64,000 nt of DNA from Oryzisolibacter sp. LB2S (GTDB lineage: Bacteria > Pseudomonadota > Gammaproteobacteria > Burkholderiales > Burkholderiaceae_C). Positions within the stretch are counted from its first letter, which is position 1. Each line of letters opens with the position of its first letter. The notes under the pieces are model-generated. The model was not told the origin of the DNA and did not search any database. It saw nothing but the letters and a program-made list of their open reading frames with translations. The translations under genes and the position numbers were made by a program. Of this stretch, positions 30,715-40,562 are shown one piece after another. Location: contig NZ_CP160388.1 in assembly GCF_040732315.1 (NCBI RefSeq), forward strand, positions 3,686,501 to 3,750,500. Direction: 5' to 3'.

Positions 30715-31193
30715 CCAGGCTGGCCGCGGCCATGGCGCTGGCCCTGGGCCTGAGCGCCTGCGCCGTGCCCGAGTGGCAGCAACCGGGCACGCCGCTCGCG
30801 GACGTGGAGCGCGACATGGGCCGGCCCACGCTGACCGAGCCCCTGCAAGGCGGTGGTCAGCGCCTGCTCTACAGCCGACAGCCCGCGGGCCAGCAGGTCT
30901 ATCACATGGACTTCGACGCGGGCCAGCGCCTGGTGCGCGTGCGCCAGGTGCTGACGCTCGCGAACTTCCAGGCGCTGCACAGCGGCGTGGACACCCGGGA
31001 GACGGTGCGGCGCATGTTCGGCCCGCCAGCGCTCGTGGAGCGGGTGGCGCGCTTTGACGGCGACATCTGGACCTACCGCATCCTGGACAACGGCGAGCCA
31101 CGCCAGGCCCATGTGCACATCGACCCCGCGGGCGTGGTGCGCCGCGTGATGTTCACCGACGAGCGCATGCGCGACCTCGAACCCCCTCGTTGA
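30711..31193 (+). CDS. Small outer-membrane lipoprotein (BamE/SmpA-like fold)
   Basis: A 160-residue lipoprotein with a signal peptide ending in the lipobox LSAC (Cys17). The mature part has [14 protein letters not shown] and later [19 protein letters not shown], two 'helix then GxPx' patterns seen in BamE/SmpA_OmlA proteins, followed by YHMDFD and WTYRI strands. A role in envelope integrity is a guess from the fold. It begins inside the def stop codon (ATGA) and is followed 11 bases later by fmt, an unusual interloper in the def-fmt pair. Confidence 0.8.
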   Translation: MTRLAAAMALALGLSACAVPEWQQPGTPLADVERDMGRPTLTEPLQGGGQRLLYSRQPAGQQVYHMDFDAGQRLVRVRQVLTLANFQALHSGVDTRETVRRMFGPPALVERVARFDGDIWTYRILDNGEPRQAHVHIDPAGVVRRVMFTDERMRDLEPPR

Positions 31194-31204
31194 GAACCCA
31201 TCCC

Positions 31205-32170
31205 ATGAGAGTCATCTTTGCCGGCACGCCGGAGTTTGCGCGCGTGGCCCTCGAGCGCCTGCTGGCCGCGGGCTTTGCCGTCCCCCTGGTGCTGACCCAG
31301 CCCGACCGCCCCGCGGGCCGCGGCATGAAGCTGCAGGCCTCGCCCGTCAAGCAATGCGCGATCGCGCATGGCATCACCGTCGCCCAGCCGCGCAGCCTGC
31401 GCCTCGATGGCAAATACCCCGACGATGCGGCCGCGGCGCGCGCGGCGATGGCGGCCGCCGACGCCGACGTGATGGTGGTTGCCGCCTACGGACTCATCCT
31501 GCCGCAATGGGTGCTTGATCTACCCCGGCTCGGTTGTCTGAACATCCACGCCAGCCTGCTGCCGCGCTGGCGCGGTGCGGCGCCCATCCACCGCGCCATC
31601 GAGGCCGGCGACGCCGAGACCGGCGTGACCATCATGCAGATGGACGCGGGACTGGACACGGGCAACATGCTGCTCATGGAGCGCCTGGCCATAGGCGCCA
31701 CCGACACCACGGCCAGCCTGCACGACCGCCTGGCCGATCTGGGCGGGCGCCTGATCGTCGAGGCGCTGCACCGGGCCGCGGACGACGCCCTCACGGCCAC
31801 GCCCCAGCCCGCCGAGGGCGTGACCTATGCGCACAAGATAGACAAGGCCGAGAGCGTGATCGATTGGAGCCAGAGCGCCGAGGTGATCGCCCGGCGCGTG
31901 CGCGCCTTCGACCCCTTCCCCGGCGCGGCCACCCATCTCGGGCCCGACACCATCAAGGTCTGGAACTGCGAAATTGATAGCTGCTCGCGCTTGCGTGGTG
32001 CGCGCTGCGGCCAGATTTTGCATATAAATCATGCCGGCATCAGCGTGGCCTGCGGCGCGGACAGCGTGCTGCGCCTGACGCTGTTGCAGCGCGCCGGCGG
32101 CAAGCGCCTGGCGGCGGCCGACTTCCTGCGCGGCTTTGCACTCGCGCCCGGCATGGTGCTGGGCGCATGA
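31205..32170 (+). CDS. fmt: Methionyl-tRNA formyltransferase
   Basis: A 321-residue Fmt that formylates initiator Met-tRNA. The N-terminal formyltransferase domain has [16 protein letters not shown], the [20 protein letters not shown] catalytic stretch (Asn/His) and [13 protein letters not shown]. The C-terminal tRNA-binding domain begins near residue 205. Residues about 256-272 ([17 protein letters not shown]) replace the usual short loop and are encoded by a copy of the dispersed repeat (31971-32020), read in frame. The gene is otherwise intact, so this is a tolerated insertion. It overlaps azlC by four bases. Confidence 0.96.
   Translation: MRVIFAGTPEFARVALERLLAAGFAVPLVLTQPDRPAGRGMKLQASPVKQCAIAHGITVAQPRSLRLDGKYPDDAAAARAAMAAADADVMVVAAYGLILPQWVLDLPRLGCLNIHASLLPRWRGAAPIHRAIEAGDAETGVTIMQMDAGLDTGNMLLMERLAIGATDTTASLHDRLADLGGRLIVEALHRAADDALTATPQPAEGVTYAHKIDKAESVIDWSQSAEVIARRVRAFDPFPGAATHLGPDTIKVWNCEIDSCSRLRGARCGQILHINHAGISVACGADSVLRLTLLQRAGGKRLAAADFLRGFALAPGMVLGA
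31971..32020 (+). repeat. Dispersed palindromic repeat, copy 5 (inside fmt)
   Basis: It starts AAATTGATAGCTGCTCGCGC, followed by TTGCGTGGTGCGCGCTGCGG and CCAGATTTTG. It shows the same block order as the intergenic copies but lies wholly within the fmt reading frame without introducing a stop. Confidence 0.75.
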
Positions 32171-32916
32171 ATCTGCAGGCCTGGCTCGCCCGCACGCGCG
32201 ACCCGGTGTTTCGCCAGGGCGCGGCCGACATGCTGGGCGCCGGCCTGGGCGTGGGCGCCTGGGGGCTGGTCACGGGCGTGGCCATGGTCAAGGGCGGCAT
32301 GTCCACGCCGCTGGCGCTGTTCATGTCGCTCACGGTGTACGCGGGCAGCGCGCAGCTGGCCGTGCTGCCGCTGCTGGTGGCGGGTGCGCCGCTGTGGGTG
32401 ATCTGGCTCACGGCCACCTGCGTGAACCTGCGCTTCGTGATCTTCAGCAGCATGTGGCGCAGCTATTTCGCGCATCTGCCGCGGCGCCAGCGCATGGCGC
32501 TGGGCTATTTCAGCGGCGACGTGATCTTTGTCGCCTTCATGAAGCGCTACCCCCGGCCCGAGCCCCAGGCCGAGCAACTGCCCTACTTCTGGGGCGCGGC
32601 CACGACCAACTGGCTGGCCTGGCAGGTGCCGTCGATTGCCGGCATCATCCTGGCCAACGCGATTCCGCTGTCCTGGGGCCTGGGCTTTGCCGGGGTGCTG
32701 GCGCTGCTGGGCATTCTGCTGTCCATGCTGGGCGATCGCGCGAGCTGGCTGGCCACGGCCGTGGCCTGCACGGCGGCCGTGGCGGCGTTCGCGCTGCCGC
32801 TCAAGCTCAACATCCTCGTGGCCATCGCCGCGGCCGTGGCGGCGGGCCTGGCCATGGAGGCTGCCGAGCGCGCCGCGCGGCGCGCGCGCATGCGCGCCAC
32901 GGGAGGCGACGCATGA
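32167..32916 (+). CDS. azlC: AzlC family branched-chain amino acid exporter, large subunit
   Basis: A 249-residue membrane protein with about seven to eight helices. Early segments include [13 protein letters not shown] and [17 protein letters not shown]. The GSAQ motif and the NLRFVIFSS segment are AzlC hallmarks. With AzlD it forms an exporter for branched-chain and related amino acids. The substrate range here is inferred. It overlaps fmt and azlD by four bases at each end, so it is translationally coupled to both. Confidence 0.93.
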   Translation: MNLQAWLARTRDPVFRQGAADMLGAGLGVGAWGLVTGVAMVKGGMSTPLALFMSLTVYAGSAQLAVLPLLVAGAPLWVIWLTATCVNLRFVIFSSMWRSYFAHLPRRQRMALGYFSGDVIFVAFMKRYPRPEPQAEQLPYFWGAATTNWLAWQVPSIAGIILANAIPLSWGLGFAGVLALLGILLSMLGDRASWLATAVACTAAVAAFALPLKLNILVAIAAAVAAGLAMEAAERAARRARMRATGGDA

Positions 32917-33248
32917 ACGGCGAATGGCTCTCGCCCCTCATCGCCACGCTGGGCCTGGTGCTCATCACCGTGGTCACGCGCGCCTTCTTCATGATCCCCG
33001 AGCGCGAGCTGCCCATGCCCGACTGGCTGCGCCGGGGCCTCAAATACGCACCGCTGGCGGCGCTGGCCGCCGTGATAGCGCCCGAGCTGGTCATGACCCA
33101 GGGCGCGCTCATCCAGACCCTGCTGGACGCGCGCCTGCCCGCCGCGGCCGCGGCCACGGCCTTTTACTTCTGGCGCCGCAGCATCCTGGGCACCATCGTC
33201 GTCGGCATGGCCGTGTATCTGCCGCTGCACATAGCCCTGGGCTGGTGA
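32913..33248 (+). CDS. azlD: AzlD family branched-chain amino acid exporter, small subunit
   Basis: A 111-residue membrane protein with four helices. The motif [20 protein letters not shown], then [17 protein letters not shown], is typical of AzlD. It is the small partner of the AzlC protein encoded just upstream. The start is the ATG overlapping the azlC stop (32913-32916). It is the last gene of the def-lipoprotein-fmt-azlC-azlD chain; pgk follows after 79 bases. Confidence 0.93.
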   Translation: MNGEWLSPLIATLGLVLITVVTRAFFMIPERELPMPDWLRRGLKYAPLAALAAVIAPELVMTQGALIQTLLDARLPAAAAATAFYFWRRSILGTIVVGMAVYLPLHIALGW

Positions 33249-33287
33249 GCGCGGGCTCCCGAGTTACGAGCCGGTTACCGCGCCGCC

Positions 33288-33293
33288 TACAAT
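33288..33293 (+). promoter_or_regulatory. Possible -10 element of pgk
   Basis: TACAAT lies 34 bases upstream of the pgk ATG in the gap after azlD. A weak TTACGA 18 bases upstream could serve as -35. It suggests pgk has its own promoter. Confidence 0.35.
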
Positions 33294-33327
33294 GCGGCGC
33301 GATTTTCATTCGACCGCAAGACCCGCC

Positions 33328-34521
33328 ATGCATATTCTTCGCTTCTCCGACCTTTGCGCCAACGGCCAGGCCCGCGGCCAGCGCGTGTTCATCCGTGCCG
33401 ACCTGAACGTGCCGCAGGACGATGCCGGCCGCATCACCGAGGACACACGCATCCGCGCCTCCGTGCCCTGCATCCAGATGGCGCTCGACGCCGGCGCCGC
33501 CGTCATGGTCACGAGCCACCTGGGCCGCCCGACCGAGGGCGAGTTCAAGCCCTCCGACTCGCTCGCCCCCGTGGCCGCACGCCTGTCCGAGCTGCTCGGG
33601 CGCGAGGTGCCGCTGATTGCCAACTGGGTCGACGGCGTTGCCGTGCAGCCCGGCCAGGTCGTACTGCTGGAGAACTGCCGCGTGAACATGGGTGAGAAGA
33701 AGAACAACCCGGAGCTGGCCAAGAAGATGGCCCAGCTCTGCGACATCTACGTCAACGACGCGTTCGGCACGGCCCACCGCGCCGAGGGCACGACCTACGG
33801 CATCGCCGAATACGCAAAACAAGCCTGCGCCGGCCCGCTGCTCGCCGCCGAGATCGACGCCATCACCAAGGCGCTGGCCGCACCGAAGCGCCCGCTGGTG
33901 GCCATCGTCGCGGGCTCCAAGGTCTCGACCAAGCTCACCATCCTGCAAAGCCTGGCCAAGAACGTGGACCAGCTCATCGTCGGCGGCGGCATCGCCAACA
34001 CCTTCATGCTGGCTGCGGGCCTGCCCATAGGCAAGAGCCTGGCCGAGCCCGACCTGCTGGATGAGGCCAAGGCCGTGATCGCCGCCATGGCCGCACGCGG
34101 CGCCGAGGTGCCGATCCCGACCGACGTGGTCGTGGCCAAGACCTTTGCGGCCGATGCCCCGGCCACGGTGAAGAAGGCCAGCGAGGTGCAGGAGGACGAC
34201 ATGATCCTGGACATCGGCCCCGAGACCGCCGCGCGCCTGGCCGCGCAGCTCAAGCAGGCTGGCACCATCGTCTGGAACGGCCCGGTGGGCGTGTTCGAGT
34301 TCGACCAGTTCGCGGGCGGCACCCAGGCGATTGCGCGGGCGATTGCCGAATCGAGCGCGTTCAGCATCGCCGGCGGCGGCGATACGCTCGCGGCGATCGC
34401 CAAGTACGGCATAGAGAAGGACGTGGGCTACATCTCCACGGGCGGCGGCGCCTTCCTCGAGGTGCTCGAGGGCAAGCAGCTGCCGGCCTTCGAGATCCTG
34501 CAGAAGCGCGCCGCGGGCTGA
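33328..34521 (+). CDS. pgk: Phosphoglycerate kinase
   Basis: A 397-residue glycolytic enzyme that moves phosphate from 1,3-bisphosphoglycerate to ADP. The N-terminal substrate domain has [13 protein letters not shown] (signature), [12 protein letters not shown] and [11 protein letters not shown]. The C-terminal nucleotide domain has [16 protein letters not shown] and [17 protein letters not shown]. The GGGDT loop is near the end. Length is normal. The start is taken at 33328, the family N-terminus. The gene ends 12 bases before a repeat copy that forms a terminator-like hairpin. Confidence 0.98.
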   Translation: MHILRFSDLCANGQARGQRVFIRADLNVPQDDAGRITEDTRIRASVPCIQMALDAGAAVMVTSHLGRPTEGEFKPSDSLAPVAARLSELLGREVPLIANWVDGVAVQPGQVVLLENCRVNMGEKKNNPELAKKMAQLCDIYVNDAFGTAHRAEGTTYGIAEYAKQACAGPLLAAEIDAITKALAAPKRPLVAIVAGSKVSTKLTILQSLAKNVDQLIVGGGIANTFMLAAGLPIGKSLAEPDLLDEAKAVIAAMAARGAEVPIPTDVVVAKTFAADAPATVKKASEVQEDDMILDIGPETAARLAAQLKQAGTIVWNGPVGVFEFDQFAGGTQAIARAIAESSAFSIAGGGDTLAAIAKYGIEKDVGYISTGGGAFLEVLEGKQLPAFEILQKRAAG

Positions 34522-34533
34522 TCGCCGCAGTAG

Positions 34534-34588
34534 CTATTCAAACAAGAGCTCCCAGCGCTTATTGGACGGGCGCTGGCGGCCTTTTTTT
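34534..34588 (+). repeat. Dispersed palindromic repeat, copy 6
   Basis: Plus-strand order: AAGAGCTCCCAGCGCTTATT, then GGACGGGCGCTGGCGGCC, then TTTTTTT. It shares blocks and spacing with the other copies and lies between the convergent pgk and DMT exporter genes. Confidence 0.75.
34552..34588 (+). terminator. Repeat-derived intrinsic terminator of pgk
   Basis: CCAGCGC (34552-34558) pairs with GCGCTGG (34570-34576), followed by CGGCC and seven T (34582-34588). It lies 30 bases after the pgk stop. The T-run reaches the stop codon of the convergent exporter gene. Confidence 0.75.
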
Positions 34589-35483
34589 ATTGAATTTTCT
34601 GTGTGGCACTGCGCGCGGGCCACAGCACCGAGGCGATCGCCAGCACCATGAGCGCCACGGCCGTCCAATCCTGCCAGCGCAGCGGCTCGCCCAGCCACAG
34701 CGTGCCGCTGAACACGCCCAGCACGGGAATCATCATCACGCTGAGCGTGGAGGCCACGGGCGGCAGCGTACGCACCAGGAAGAACCAGGCCGTCTGCGCA
34801 AAACCCAGCACCAGCAGGCCGTTGTAGACGATGGCCGCGAGCGCCTGGGCGTCGGGCAACTGCCAGCGGTCGCGCTCGAACAGCGCCGCGAGCACCGTGA
34901 GCGACGCGCAGGTGATGGCCACCATCCAGAACGACAGCGTGAGCAGCGGCACGGGTATGGTGAGCCGGCGCAGCAGCTGCGTGCCCAGGGCCCAGCTCGC
35001 GGCCGAGACCAGCATCAGCGTCACGCCCAGGGGCCGACTGCCCAGCGCCCCCATCTCGTGCCACAGCAGCAGCACCACGCCCAGCAGCGCCGCCGCCACG
35101 CCGGCCCAGGCGCGGCCCGCGAGCCGGTCGCCAAACAGCCATGCGCCCATGACGGCGGAGAAGATCGGCATGGTGTAGCCCAGAATGGCCGCGCGGCCGC
35201 TCGAGAGCAGCGGCATGGCCAGGATCATGAGCGCGTGCCACAGCACCATGTTGGTCACGGCCAGCAGCGCCAGCCGCCCCCAGTGGGCGCGCTCGATCCT
35301 GAACGACAGGCCCTGCTGCACGATCACCGCCGCCAGAATCGGCAGGCCCAGCCACAGCGATGCCATGCGAAACGACAGCGGCGGGAAATGCCCGACGCCG
35401 ACCTTCATCACCGGCCAGTTCAAGCCCCACACCAGCGTCAGGAGCGCAAGGACGACAAGCTGGCGGCGGGAGAAGGCGGGCAT
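34587..35483 (-). CDS. EamA/DMT superfamily transporter
   Basis: A 298-residue inner-membrane protein with ten membrane segments in two EamA repeats. It starts [20 protein letters not shown] and continues [10 protein letters not shown], the usual EamA entry. Such proteins mostly export amino acids or small metabolites; the substrate cannot be read. The start is placed at ATG 35483 because the preceding 17 codons are GC-rich without hydrophobic character. It ends against the pgk terminator. Confidence 0.9.
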   Translation of the reverse strand: MPAFSRRQLVVLALLTLVWGLNWPVMKVGVGHFPPLSFRMASLWLGLPILAAVIVQQGLSFRIERAHWGRLALLAVTNMVLWHALMILAMPLLSSGRAAILGYTMPIFSAVMGAWLFGDRLAGRAWAGVAAALLGVVLLLWHEMGALGSRPLGVTLMLVSAASWALGTQLLRRLTIPVPLLTLSFWMVAITCASLTVLAALFERDRWQLPDAQALAAIVYNGLLVLGFAQTAWFFLVRTLPPVASTLSVMMIPVLGVFSGTLWLGEPLRWQDWTAVALMVLAIASVLWPARSATQKIQ

Positions 35484-35552
35484 GGCCGGCGATTGTGCCG
35501 GGCCGGCGCGGCATGCGCCGCCGGCGGGGCCCATGGCCCCAGGCCGCAGTGG

Positions 35553-36521
35553 CTAACCGGACCTGGCGGCGCAGGCGCGCTGCCACAGGCTGCCGGGGCT
35601 GGCCCCGCCGTGATGCGCCAGCAGCTCGGAAAAATGACGTCGCTCGCCCCCGCGCAGCTTGACCAACGGCGCCACAGCAGCCTGCGCCGGGGCCAGGCAG
35701 AGCCGGGGGTAGAGCAGATACCACTTCCAGCGCAAGGCCTTCTGGTAGAAGTAGGCCGTGTCTTCCGCGCTGTACAGCGACAGATGAAAGGCATTGCCGC
35801 GCCGCAGCACCTGCTGGGCCGCAACGTGGATGAGCAGGTATTCGGGGTCCGGGATGCCCTGCAGCAGCTCAGCCCCCCAGGGCCTGGCGCGCAGCTCTGC
35901 CAGATAGTCCTGCGTGCCCTGGGTGATCAGCGCCAGATGAAACTCCTGCTGCCAGGCCGTCACGAACGGTGCGTGGGCCGGCGCGCCAAAGGCCCAGCTC
36001 TCCACCACCGGCCAGCGCGCGTCATGGGTGAAGCCCTCGAGGAAGAAGCCCGCGAACTCGCTGCCCTGCGCCTGCTGCTCGGCGACCAGCCAGTCCAGAG
36101 AGCGGGTCAGCACGATGGAGGCATCGAGCCAGAAGCCACCATGGTGGCGCACCAGGTACAGGCGCAGCCAGTCGGCCTGCTTGGCCGCGGCGAGGTCGAG
36201 AAAACCGGGCGGCAGATCGCCGGGCGCGACGAAACGCTCGAGGTTGCCGGCATGGAGCACCTCGACGCTGTAGTCCGGGCATTGCCGGCGCCAGTTGTCC
36301 ACGCACTGGGCGACGACGGGGTCCAGCGTGGCGCCGTTCCAGTAGGTCCAGATGCGCCGGGGAATGGCGGCCGGTGGGGTGCCCGCCATGCCCGGCGCGC
36401 CCGAACCCTTGAACACCATGGGCAGGGCCTGCCCCTGGTACGCGGCAGCGGTGGCGGGTCGCAGCAGGGACAGCAATTGGAGCGCGGTGCGCAGGACCGC
36501 GGCGGGCACAAGGGTTGGCAT
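35553..36521 (-). CDS. Capsular polysaccharide synthesis-type glycosyltransferase
   Basis: A 322-residue protein of the Caps_synth/OCH1-like glycosyltransferase family. The motifs [32 protein letters not shown] and [14 protein letters not shown] are typical; the LDAS segment replaces the classical DxD site. Such enzymes add a hexose in capsule or LPS synthesis. No other polysaccharide genes are nearby, so its acceptor is unknown. The start is placed at ATG 36521; the frame is open well beyond, but over the region shared with pyrF. It is divergent from pyrF with 111 bases between them. Confidence 0.82.
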   Translation of the reverse strand: MPTLVPAAVLRTALQLLSLLRPATAAAYQGQALPMVFKGSGAPGMAGTPPAAIPRRIWTYWNGATLDPVVAQCVDNWRRQCPDYSVEVLHAGNLERFVAPGDLPPGFLDLAAAKQADWLRLYLVRHHGGFWLDASIVLTRSLDWLVAEQQAQGSEFAGFFLEGFTHDARWPVVESWAFGAPAHAPFVTAWQQEFHLALITQGTQDYLAELRARPWGAELLQGIPDPEYLLIHVAAQQVLRRGNAFHLSLYSAEDTAYFYQKALRWKWYLLYPRLCLAPAQAAVAPLVKLRGGERRHFSELLAHHGGASPGSLWQRACAARSG

Positions 36522-36632
36522 GGGATGAGACGGGAGGGGAGCTGGGTGCGGAGCAAGCCGGCCTGCGGCGTGCGCGGGCCCGATTGTCACCGCGGACGGC
36601 CGTTGCAGCGGTGCTCTCCTAAAATTCCCCCC

Positions 36633-37457
36633 ATGACCTTTCTCGACATGCTGCGCGACGCCACCACGCGCAATGACTCCCTGCTGTGCGTGGGGCTGGA
36701 CCCCGAGCCCACGCGCTTTCCCGCGGGCATGCAGGGCGACGCGCGCCGGATCTACGACTTCTGCGCCGCCATCGTGGACGCCACGGCCGACCTGGTCTGC
36801 GCCTTCAAGCCGCAGATCGCCTACTTTGCCGCCCATGGCGCGGAGGACCAGCTCGAGCGCCTGATGCAGCACATGCGCAGCAACGCGCCACATGTGCCGG
36901 TGATCCTGGACGCCAAGCGCGGCGACATCGGCTCCACGGCCGAGCAGTACGCGCGCGAGGCCTTCGAGCGCTACGGCGCCGACGCCGTGACGCTCTCGCC
37001 CTTCATGGGCTTTGATTCCGTCGCGCCCTACCTCGAATACCACGGCAAGGGCGCGTTTCTGCTGTGCCGCACCTCCAACCCCGGCGGCGACGATCTGCAG
37101 GCCCAGCGCCTGGCCAGCGTCGAGGGCCAACCCCTGCTCTACGAGCATGTGGCGCGCCTGGCCCAGGGCCCGTGGAACAAGAACGGCCAGCTCGGCCTGG
37201 TGGTGGGCGCGACCTACCCCGAAGAGATCGCGCGCGTGCGCGCCATCGCGCCCCGGCTGCCGCTGCTGATCCCGGGCGTGGGCGCCCAGGGCGGCGATGC
37301 GGTTGCCACCGTGCGCGCCGGGCTCACCGAGGACGGCCCCATCATCGTCAACTCCTCGCGCGCCGTGCTCTACGCCTCCAGCGGCGCCGACTTTGCCCAG
37401 GCCGCGCGCGCCGCGGCCCTGGCCACGCGCGCCGCGCTCAACGCCGCACGCACCTAG
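36633..37457 (+). CDS. pyrF: Orotidine-5'-phosphate decarboxylase (type 2)
   Basis: A 274-residue PyrF, last step of UMP synthesis. The type 2 signature [20 protein letters not shown] is present near residues 91-110 with the catalytic Lys-Asp pattern. The N-terminus [12 protein letters not shown] and the C-terminal VGAQGGD (phosphate loop) are intact. Length fits type 2 (about 270). A -10-like TAAAAT at 36620-36625 lies so close to the ATG that a leaderless transcript is possible; no Shine-Dalgarno sequence is visible. Confidence 0.97.
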   Translation: MTFLDMLRDATTRNDSLLCVGLDPEPTRFPAGMQGDARRIYDFCAAIVDATADLVCAFKPQIAYFAAHGAEDQLERLMQHMRSNAPHVPVILDAKRGDIGSTAEQYAREAFERYGADAVTLSPFMGFDSVAPYLEYHGKGAFLLCRTSNPGGDDLQAQRLASVEGQPLLYEHVARLAQGPWNKNGQLGLVVGATYPEEIARVRAIAPRLPLLIPGVGAQGGDAVATVRAGLTEDGPIIVNSSRAVLYASSGADFAQAARAAALATRAALNAART

Positions 37458-37473
37458 CCTGTCGGGCCCGGCC

Positions 37474-38370
37474 ATGCAGCTCAAATGGCTGGAGGACTTC
37501 ATTGCGCTCGCCCATGAGCGCAGCTTCACGCGTGCGGCCGAGCTGCGCCATGTCACGCACCCTGCCTTTGGCCGGCGCATTCGCGCGCTCGAGGCCTGGG
37601 CCGGCACGGCGCTGGTCGAGCATGGCGGCACGCCGGTGCGCCTGACCCCCGCGGGCCAGGCGTTTCTCGAGACCGCAGAGCAGACCGCGCGCGGCCTGGC
37701 CCAGTCGCACGAAGAGCTGCAGGCCCTTGCCGGGCGTCAGGCGCGCACCGTGACGCTGGCCACCGGCCGCACGCTGGCACGCACCCTGGTGGCCGACTGG
37801 CTGGTACGGCTCGCCCCGCTGCTGGGCCAGGACGGCGAGCTGCGCATACGCACCGGCTCGCTGGCCGAGACGGTGGACGGGCTCCAGCGCGGCGAGGCGG
37901 ACTTCGCCATCCTCTACCACCACCCAACGCTGGTCGTGCCGCTGGATGCGCGCCAGTTCCAGCATCTCACGCTGGCCAGCGACCGGCTGGTGCCCGTCGC
38001 GCGCGCCGACGCCCAGGGCGCGCCGCTCCACGCGCTGGGCGGCGACGCGCCGGTGCCCCATGTGGCCTATGCGCACACACTGGCGCTGGGCCGGCTGCTC
38101 GAGGACCACCTGGCCCACCACCCGGCGCGCCCACGCCTGCGGCGGCTGCTCGAATGCGACTCGCCCGACGCCAACTACGAATACACGCTCCAGGGCCTGG
38201 GCGTGGCCTGGCTGCCCTGGTCCATGGTGCATGCCGACTGCCAGGCAGGGCGGCTGGCGAGCGCAGGTGACCGCAGCCTGGAGCTGAAGTTCGACGTGCG
38301 CCTGTACCGCCCCAAGCGCCGCCTGGGCCCGTTGGCCGAGACGCTGTGGGGCGCCATGGCCCGGCGCTGA
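37474..38370 (+). CDS. LysR family transcriptional regulator
   Basis: A 298-residue regulator. The N-terminal winged helix (residues 1-60) has the helix-turn-helix FIALAHERSFTRAAELRHVT and RRIRALEAW. The effector domain of two Rossmann-like lobes follows (about 90-290). It begins 16 bases after pyrF. The next gene downstream is a Bug-type periplasmic receptor, the usual neighbour of LysR regulators in this family, so it probably regulates that uptake and hydrolase pair. The effector is unknown. Confidence 0.93.
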   Translation: MQLKWLEDFIALAHERSFTRAAELRHVTHPAFGRRIRALEAWAGTALVEHGGTPVRLTPAGQAFLETAEQTARGLAQSHEELQALAGRQARTVTLATGRTLARTLVADWLVRLAPLLGQDGELRIRTGSLAETVDGLQRGEADFAILYHHPTLVVPLDARQFQHLTLASDRLVPVARADAQGAPLHALGGDAPVPHVAYAHTLALGRLLEDHLAHHPARPRLRRLLECDSPDANYEYTLQGLGVAWLPWSMVHADCQAGRLASAGDRSLELKFDVRLYRPKRRLGPLAETLWGAMARR

Positions 38371-38470
38371 CCCGCCACGAATTGGCACAAATGCGTGCCC
38401 ATTCGGCACCATGCTGCGGTGCACCGCTACGCACAATGCGGCCACACCCCACATGACATCAGAGGAATCC

Positions 38471-39466
38471 ATGCGTCCCACGCCCCCCACCCTCTCGCGC
38501 CGCCTTGCCGCCGCCCTCATCGCCGGCGGCTTGACCCTGCTGTGCACGGCACCGGCCGCCGCACAGGAGGCCGCCTGGCCCGCCAAGCCCATCACCCTCG
38601 TCGTGGGCTATCCGCCCGGCGGCAGCACCGACCTCATGGGCCGCCTGGTGGGCGCCGAGCTCTCCACGCGCCTGGGCCAAGCCGTGGTGATCGAAAACCT
38701 GGGCGGCGCCGGCGGCACCATAGGCGCGCAAAAGGTGGTCGGCGCGGCGCCCGACGGCTACACCCTGCTGGTGGGCTCGAGCAACGAGCTCGCGATCGCC
38801 AGGCTGATCAACAAGAGCGTCAAGTACAGCCCCGCCAACTTCACGCCCGTCGGCCTGATCGGCTCCCAGCCCCTGGTGCTGGTGGCCTCCACCGCCACTG
38901 GCGTGAAGAACGCCGGCGACTTCACCGATCTGGTCAAGAAGAACCCGGGCAAGTTCAGCTACGGCAGCTCGGGCGTGGGCACGGCCCTGCACCTGGCCGG
39001 CGAGATGGTCAAGGAACAGGGCGGCCTGTTCATGACCCACATCCCCTACCGCGGCGTGGCGCCGCTGACCAACGACCTGGTGGGCAACAACCTGGAGTTC
39101 GGCGTGTTCGTGCTCTCCAGCGGCCTGCCGCACATCAAGTCGGGCAAGGTGGTGGCGCTGGGCACGACGGCGGCCAAGCGCGCGCCGGCCACGCCCGACA
39201 TCCCGGCCCTGGCCGAGCTGCCGCAGTTCAAGAACGTGGACATCGAGAGCTGGTTCGCCCTGGTCGGGCCGGCCGGCCTGCCCCAGCCCGTCGTCGCCAA
39301 GCTCAAGAAGGCGCTGGCCGAGACCCTGCAGTCGCCCGACTTCCGCAAGAAGATGGCGGCCGCCGGCTCGGGTGTGGCCGCGCCCGACGCCAACCTGCCC
39401 CAGTTCTGGCGCGACGAGGTCGCCAAGTACACCAAGATCGTGCAATTCGCGAAGATCGACGAATGA
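38471..39466 (+). CDS. Bug family tripartite-tricarboxylate-type substrate-binding protein
   Basis: A 331-residue periplasmic receptor. A signal peptide of about 33 residues ends APAAAQEA. Typical Bug motifs follow: WPAKPITLVVGYPPGGSTDL, VIENLGGAGGTIGAQKV, and LVASTATGVKNAGDFTDLVK. Bug proteins capture carboxylates or amino acids for TTT transporters and are greatly expanded in Comamonadaceae and Bordetella. No TctA/TctB permease is nearby. The start is taken at 38471. It overlaps the next gene by four bases, which hints that the ligand is the next enzyme's substrate or product. Confidence 0.93.
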   Translation: MRPTPPTLSRRLAAALIAGGLTLLCTAPAAAQEAAWPAKPITLVVGYPPGGSTDLMGRLVGAELSTRLGQAVVIENLGGAGGTIGAQKVVGAAPDGYTLLVGSSNELAIARLINKSVKYSPANFTPVGLIGSQPLVLVASTATGVKNAGDFTDLVKKNPGKFSYGSSGVGTALHLAGEMVKEQGGLFMTHIPYRGVAPLTNDLVGNNLEFGVFVLSSGLPHIKSGKVVALGTTAAKRAPATPDIPALAELPQFKNVDIESWFALVGPAGLPQPVVAKLKKALAETLQSPDFRKKMAAAGSGVAAPDANLPQFWRDEVAKYTKIVQFAKIDE

Positions 39467-40434
39467 CAGACCCGCTGCAATTTGCGCTGCCCGCACCCGA
39501 CATCGCCGCCTGGCGCGCCGGCAACACGGACACCGAGGGTGTGTGGCGCTTCGACTCCGGCAACCCCGGCCGCCATGTCCTGATCAGCGCGCTGATCCAC
39601 GGCAACGAGCTGTGCGGCGCCTGGGCGCTCAAGGGCCTGCTCGAGGCCGGCCTGCGCCCGCAGGCGGGCCGGCTCACGCTGGCCTTCTGCAACCTCGCGG
39701 CGTTCGACCGGTTCGATCCGGCCAACCATGACGCGGCGCGCTTCGTAGAGCAGGACATGAACCGCCAGTGGCAGGACGCGCGCATGGATGCCGCAGACAG
39801 CCTGGAGCGCCGGCGCTGCGACGCGCTGCGCCCCTATGTGGCAGAGGCCGACTGGCTGCTCGATCTGCACTCCATGCACGAGCCCTGCGTGCCGCTGCTG
39901 CTCACGGGCATGCAGCCGCGCAACCTGCAGTTGGCCAAGGCCCTGGCCACGCCCGAGCACATCGTGATCGACGCCGGCCACCAGGACGGCACGCGCATGC
40001 GCGACTACGGGCGCTTCGGCCTGGACGACGCGGCGGCCGGCGACAGCCGCTCGCTGCTCGTGGAATGCGGCTTTCACGGCGACCCGGCGAGCCGCGCCGT
40101 GGCCCAGGACATGTGCCTGCGCTTTCTGCAGGCCGCGGGCGTGGTGGACGCGGCCACGCTCGCGCAGCGGCTGCCCGGCTGGCGCCTGCCCGACGCGCCG
40201 CGCCAATGGGCGCTCGCGGTCACGGGCCCGGTGGTGGCGAAAAGCGAGCGCTTTCGCTTCACCGAGCCCTTCACGGGCCTGGAGGTGATCCCCAAGGCCG
40301 GCACGGTGATCGGTGACAACGATGGCGAGCCGGTCACCACGCCCTATGACGACTGCGTGCTCGTCATGCCCAGCACGCGCCAGGCGCGCGCCGGCGTGAC
40401 CGTGGTGCGCTTTGCCAGGCGGCGCGCGCTTTGA
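39463..40434 (+). CDS. Succinylglutamate desuccinylase/aspartoacylase family zinc hydrolase
   Basis: A 323-residue M14-like deacylase. Zinc ligands are visible in ALIHGNELCG (His, Glu) and LLDLHSMHEP (His), with the catalytic Glu in LLVECGFHG near residue 203. A C-terminal beta domain follows. Family members cleave N-acyl amino acids such as N-acetylaspartate or N-succinylglutamate; which one is unknown. It starts inside the Bug gene's stop codon (ATGA at 39463-39466), a tight coupling of capture and hydrolysis. Confidence 0.88.
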   Translation: MTDPLQFALPAPDIAAWRAGNTDTEGVWRFDSGNPGRHVLISALIHGNELCGAWALKGLLEAGLRPQAGRLTLAFCNLAAFDRFDPANHDAARFVEQDMNRQWQDARMDAADSLERRRCDALRPYVAEADWLLDLHSMHEPCVPLLLTGMQPRNLQLAKALATPEHIVIDAGHQDGTRMRDYGRFGLDDAAAGDSRSLLVECGFHGDPASRAVAQDMCLRFLQAAGVVDAATLAQRLPGWRLPDAPRQWALAVTGPVVAKSERFRFTEPFTGLEVIPKAGTVIGDNDGEPVTTPYDDCVLVMPSTRQARAGVTVVRFARRRAL

Positions 40435-40562
40435 CGCCACGGGCCCGCGCCTGACCCGGATCAAGCGTGCCGCATTTTTCCGACAGCGCCCCGGGGTGCG
40501 GCTGACGCCCATCCGGGTTACCCCTAGAATCGCGTGCAATTTATTACATTTGTATAAATTTC

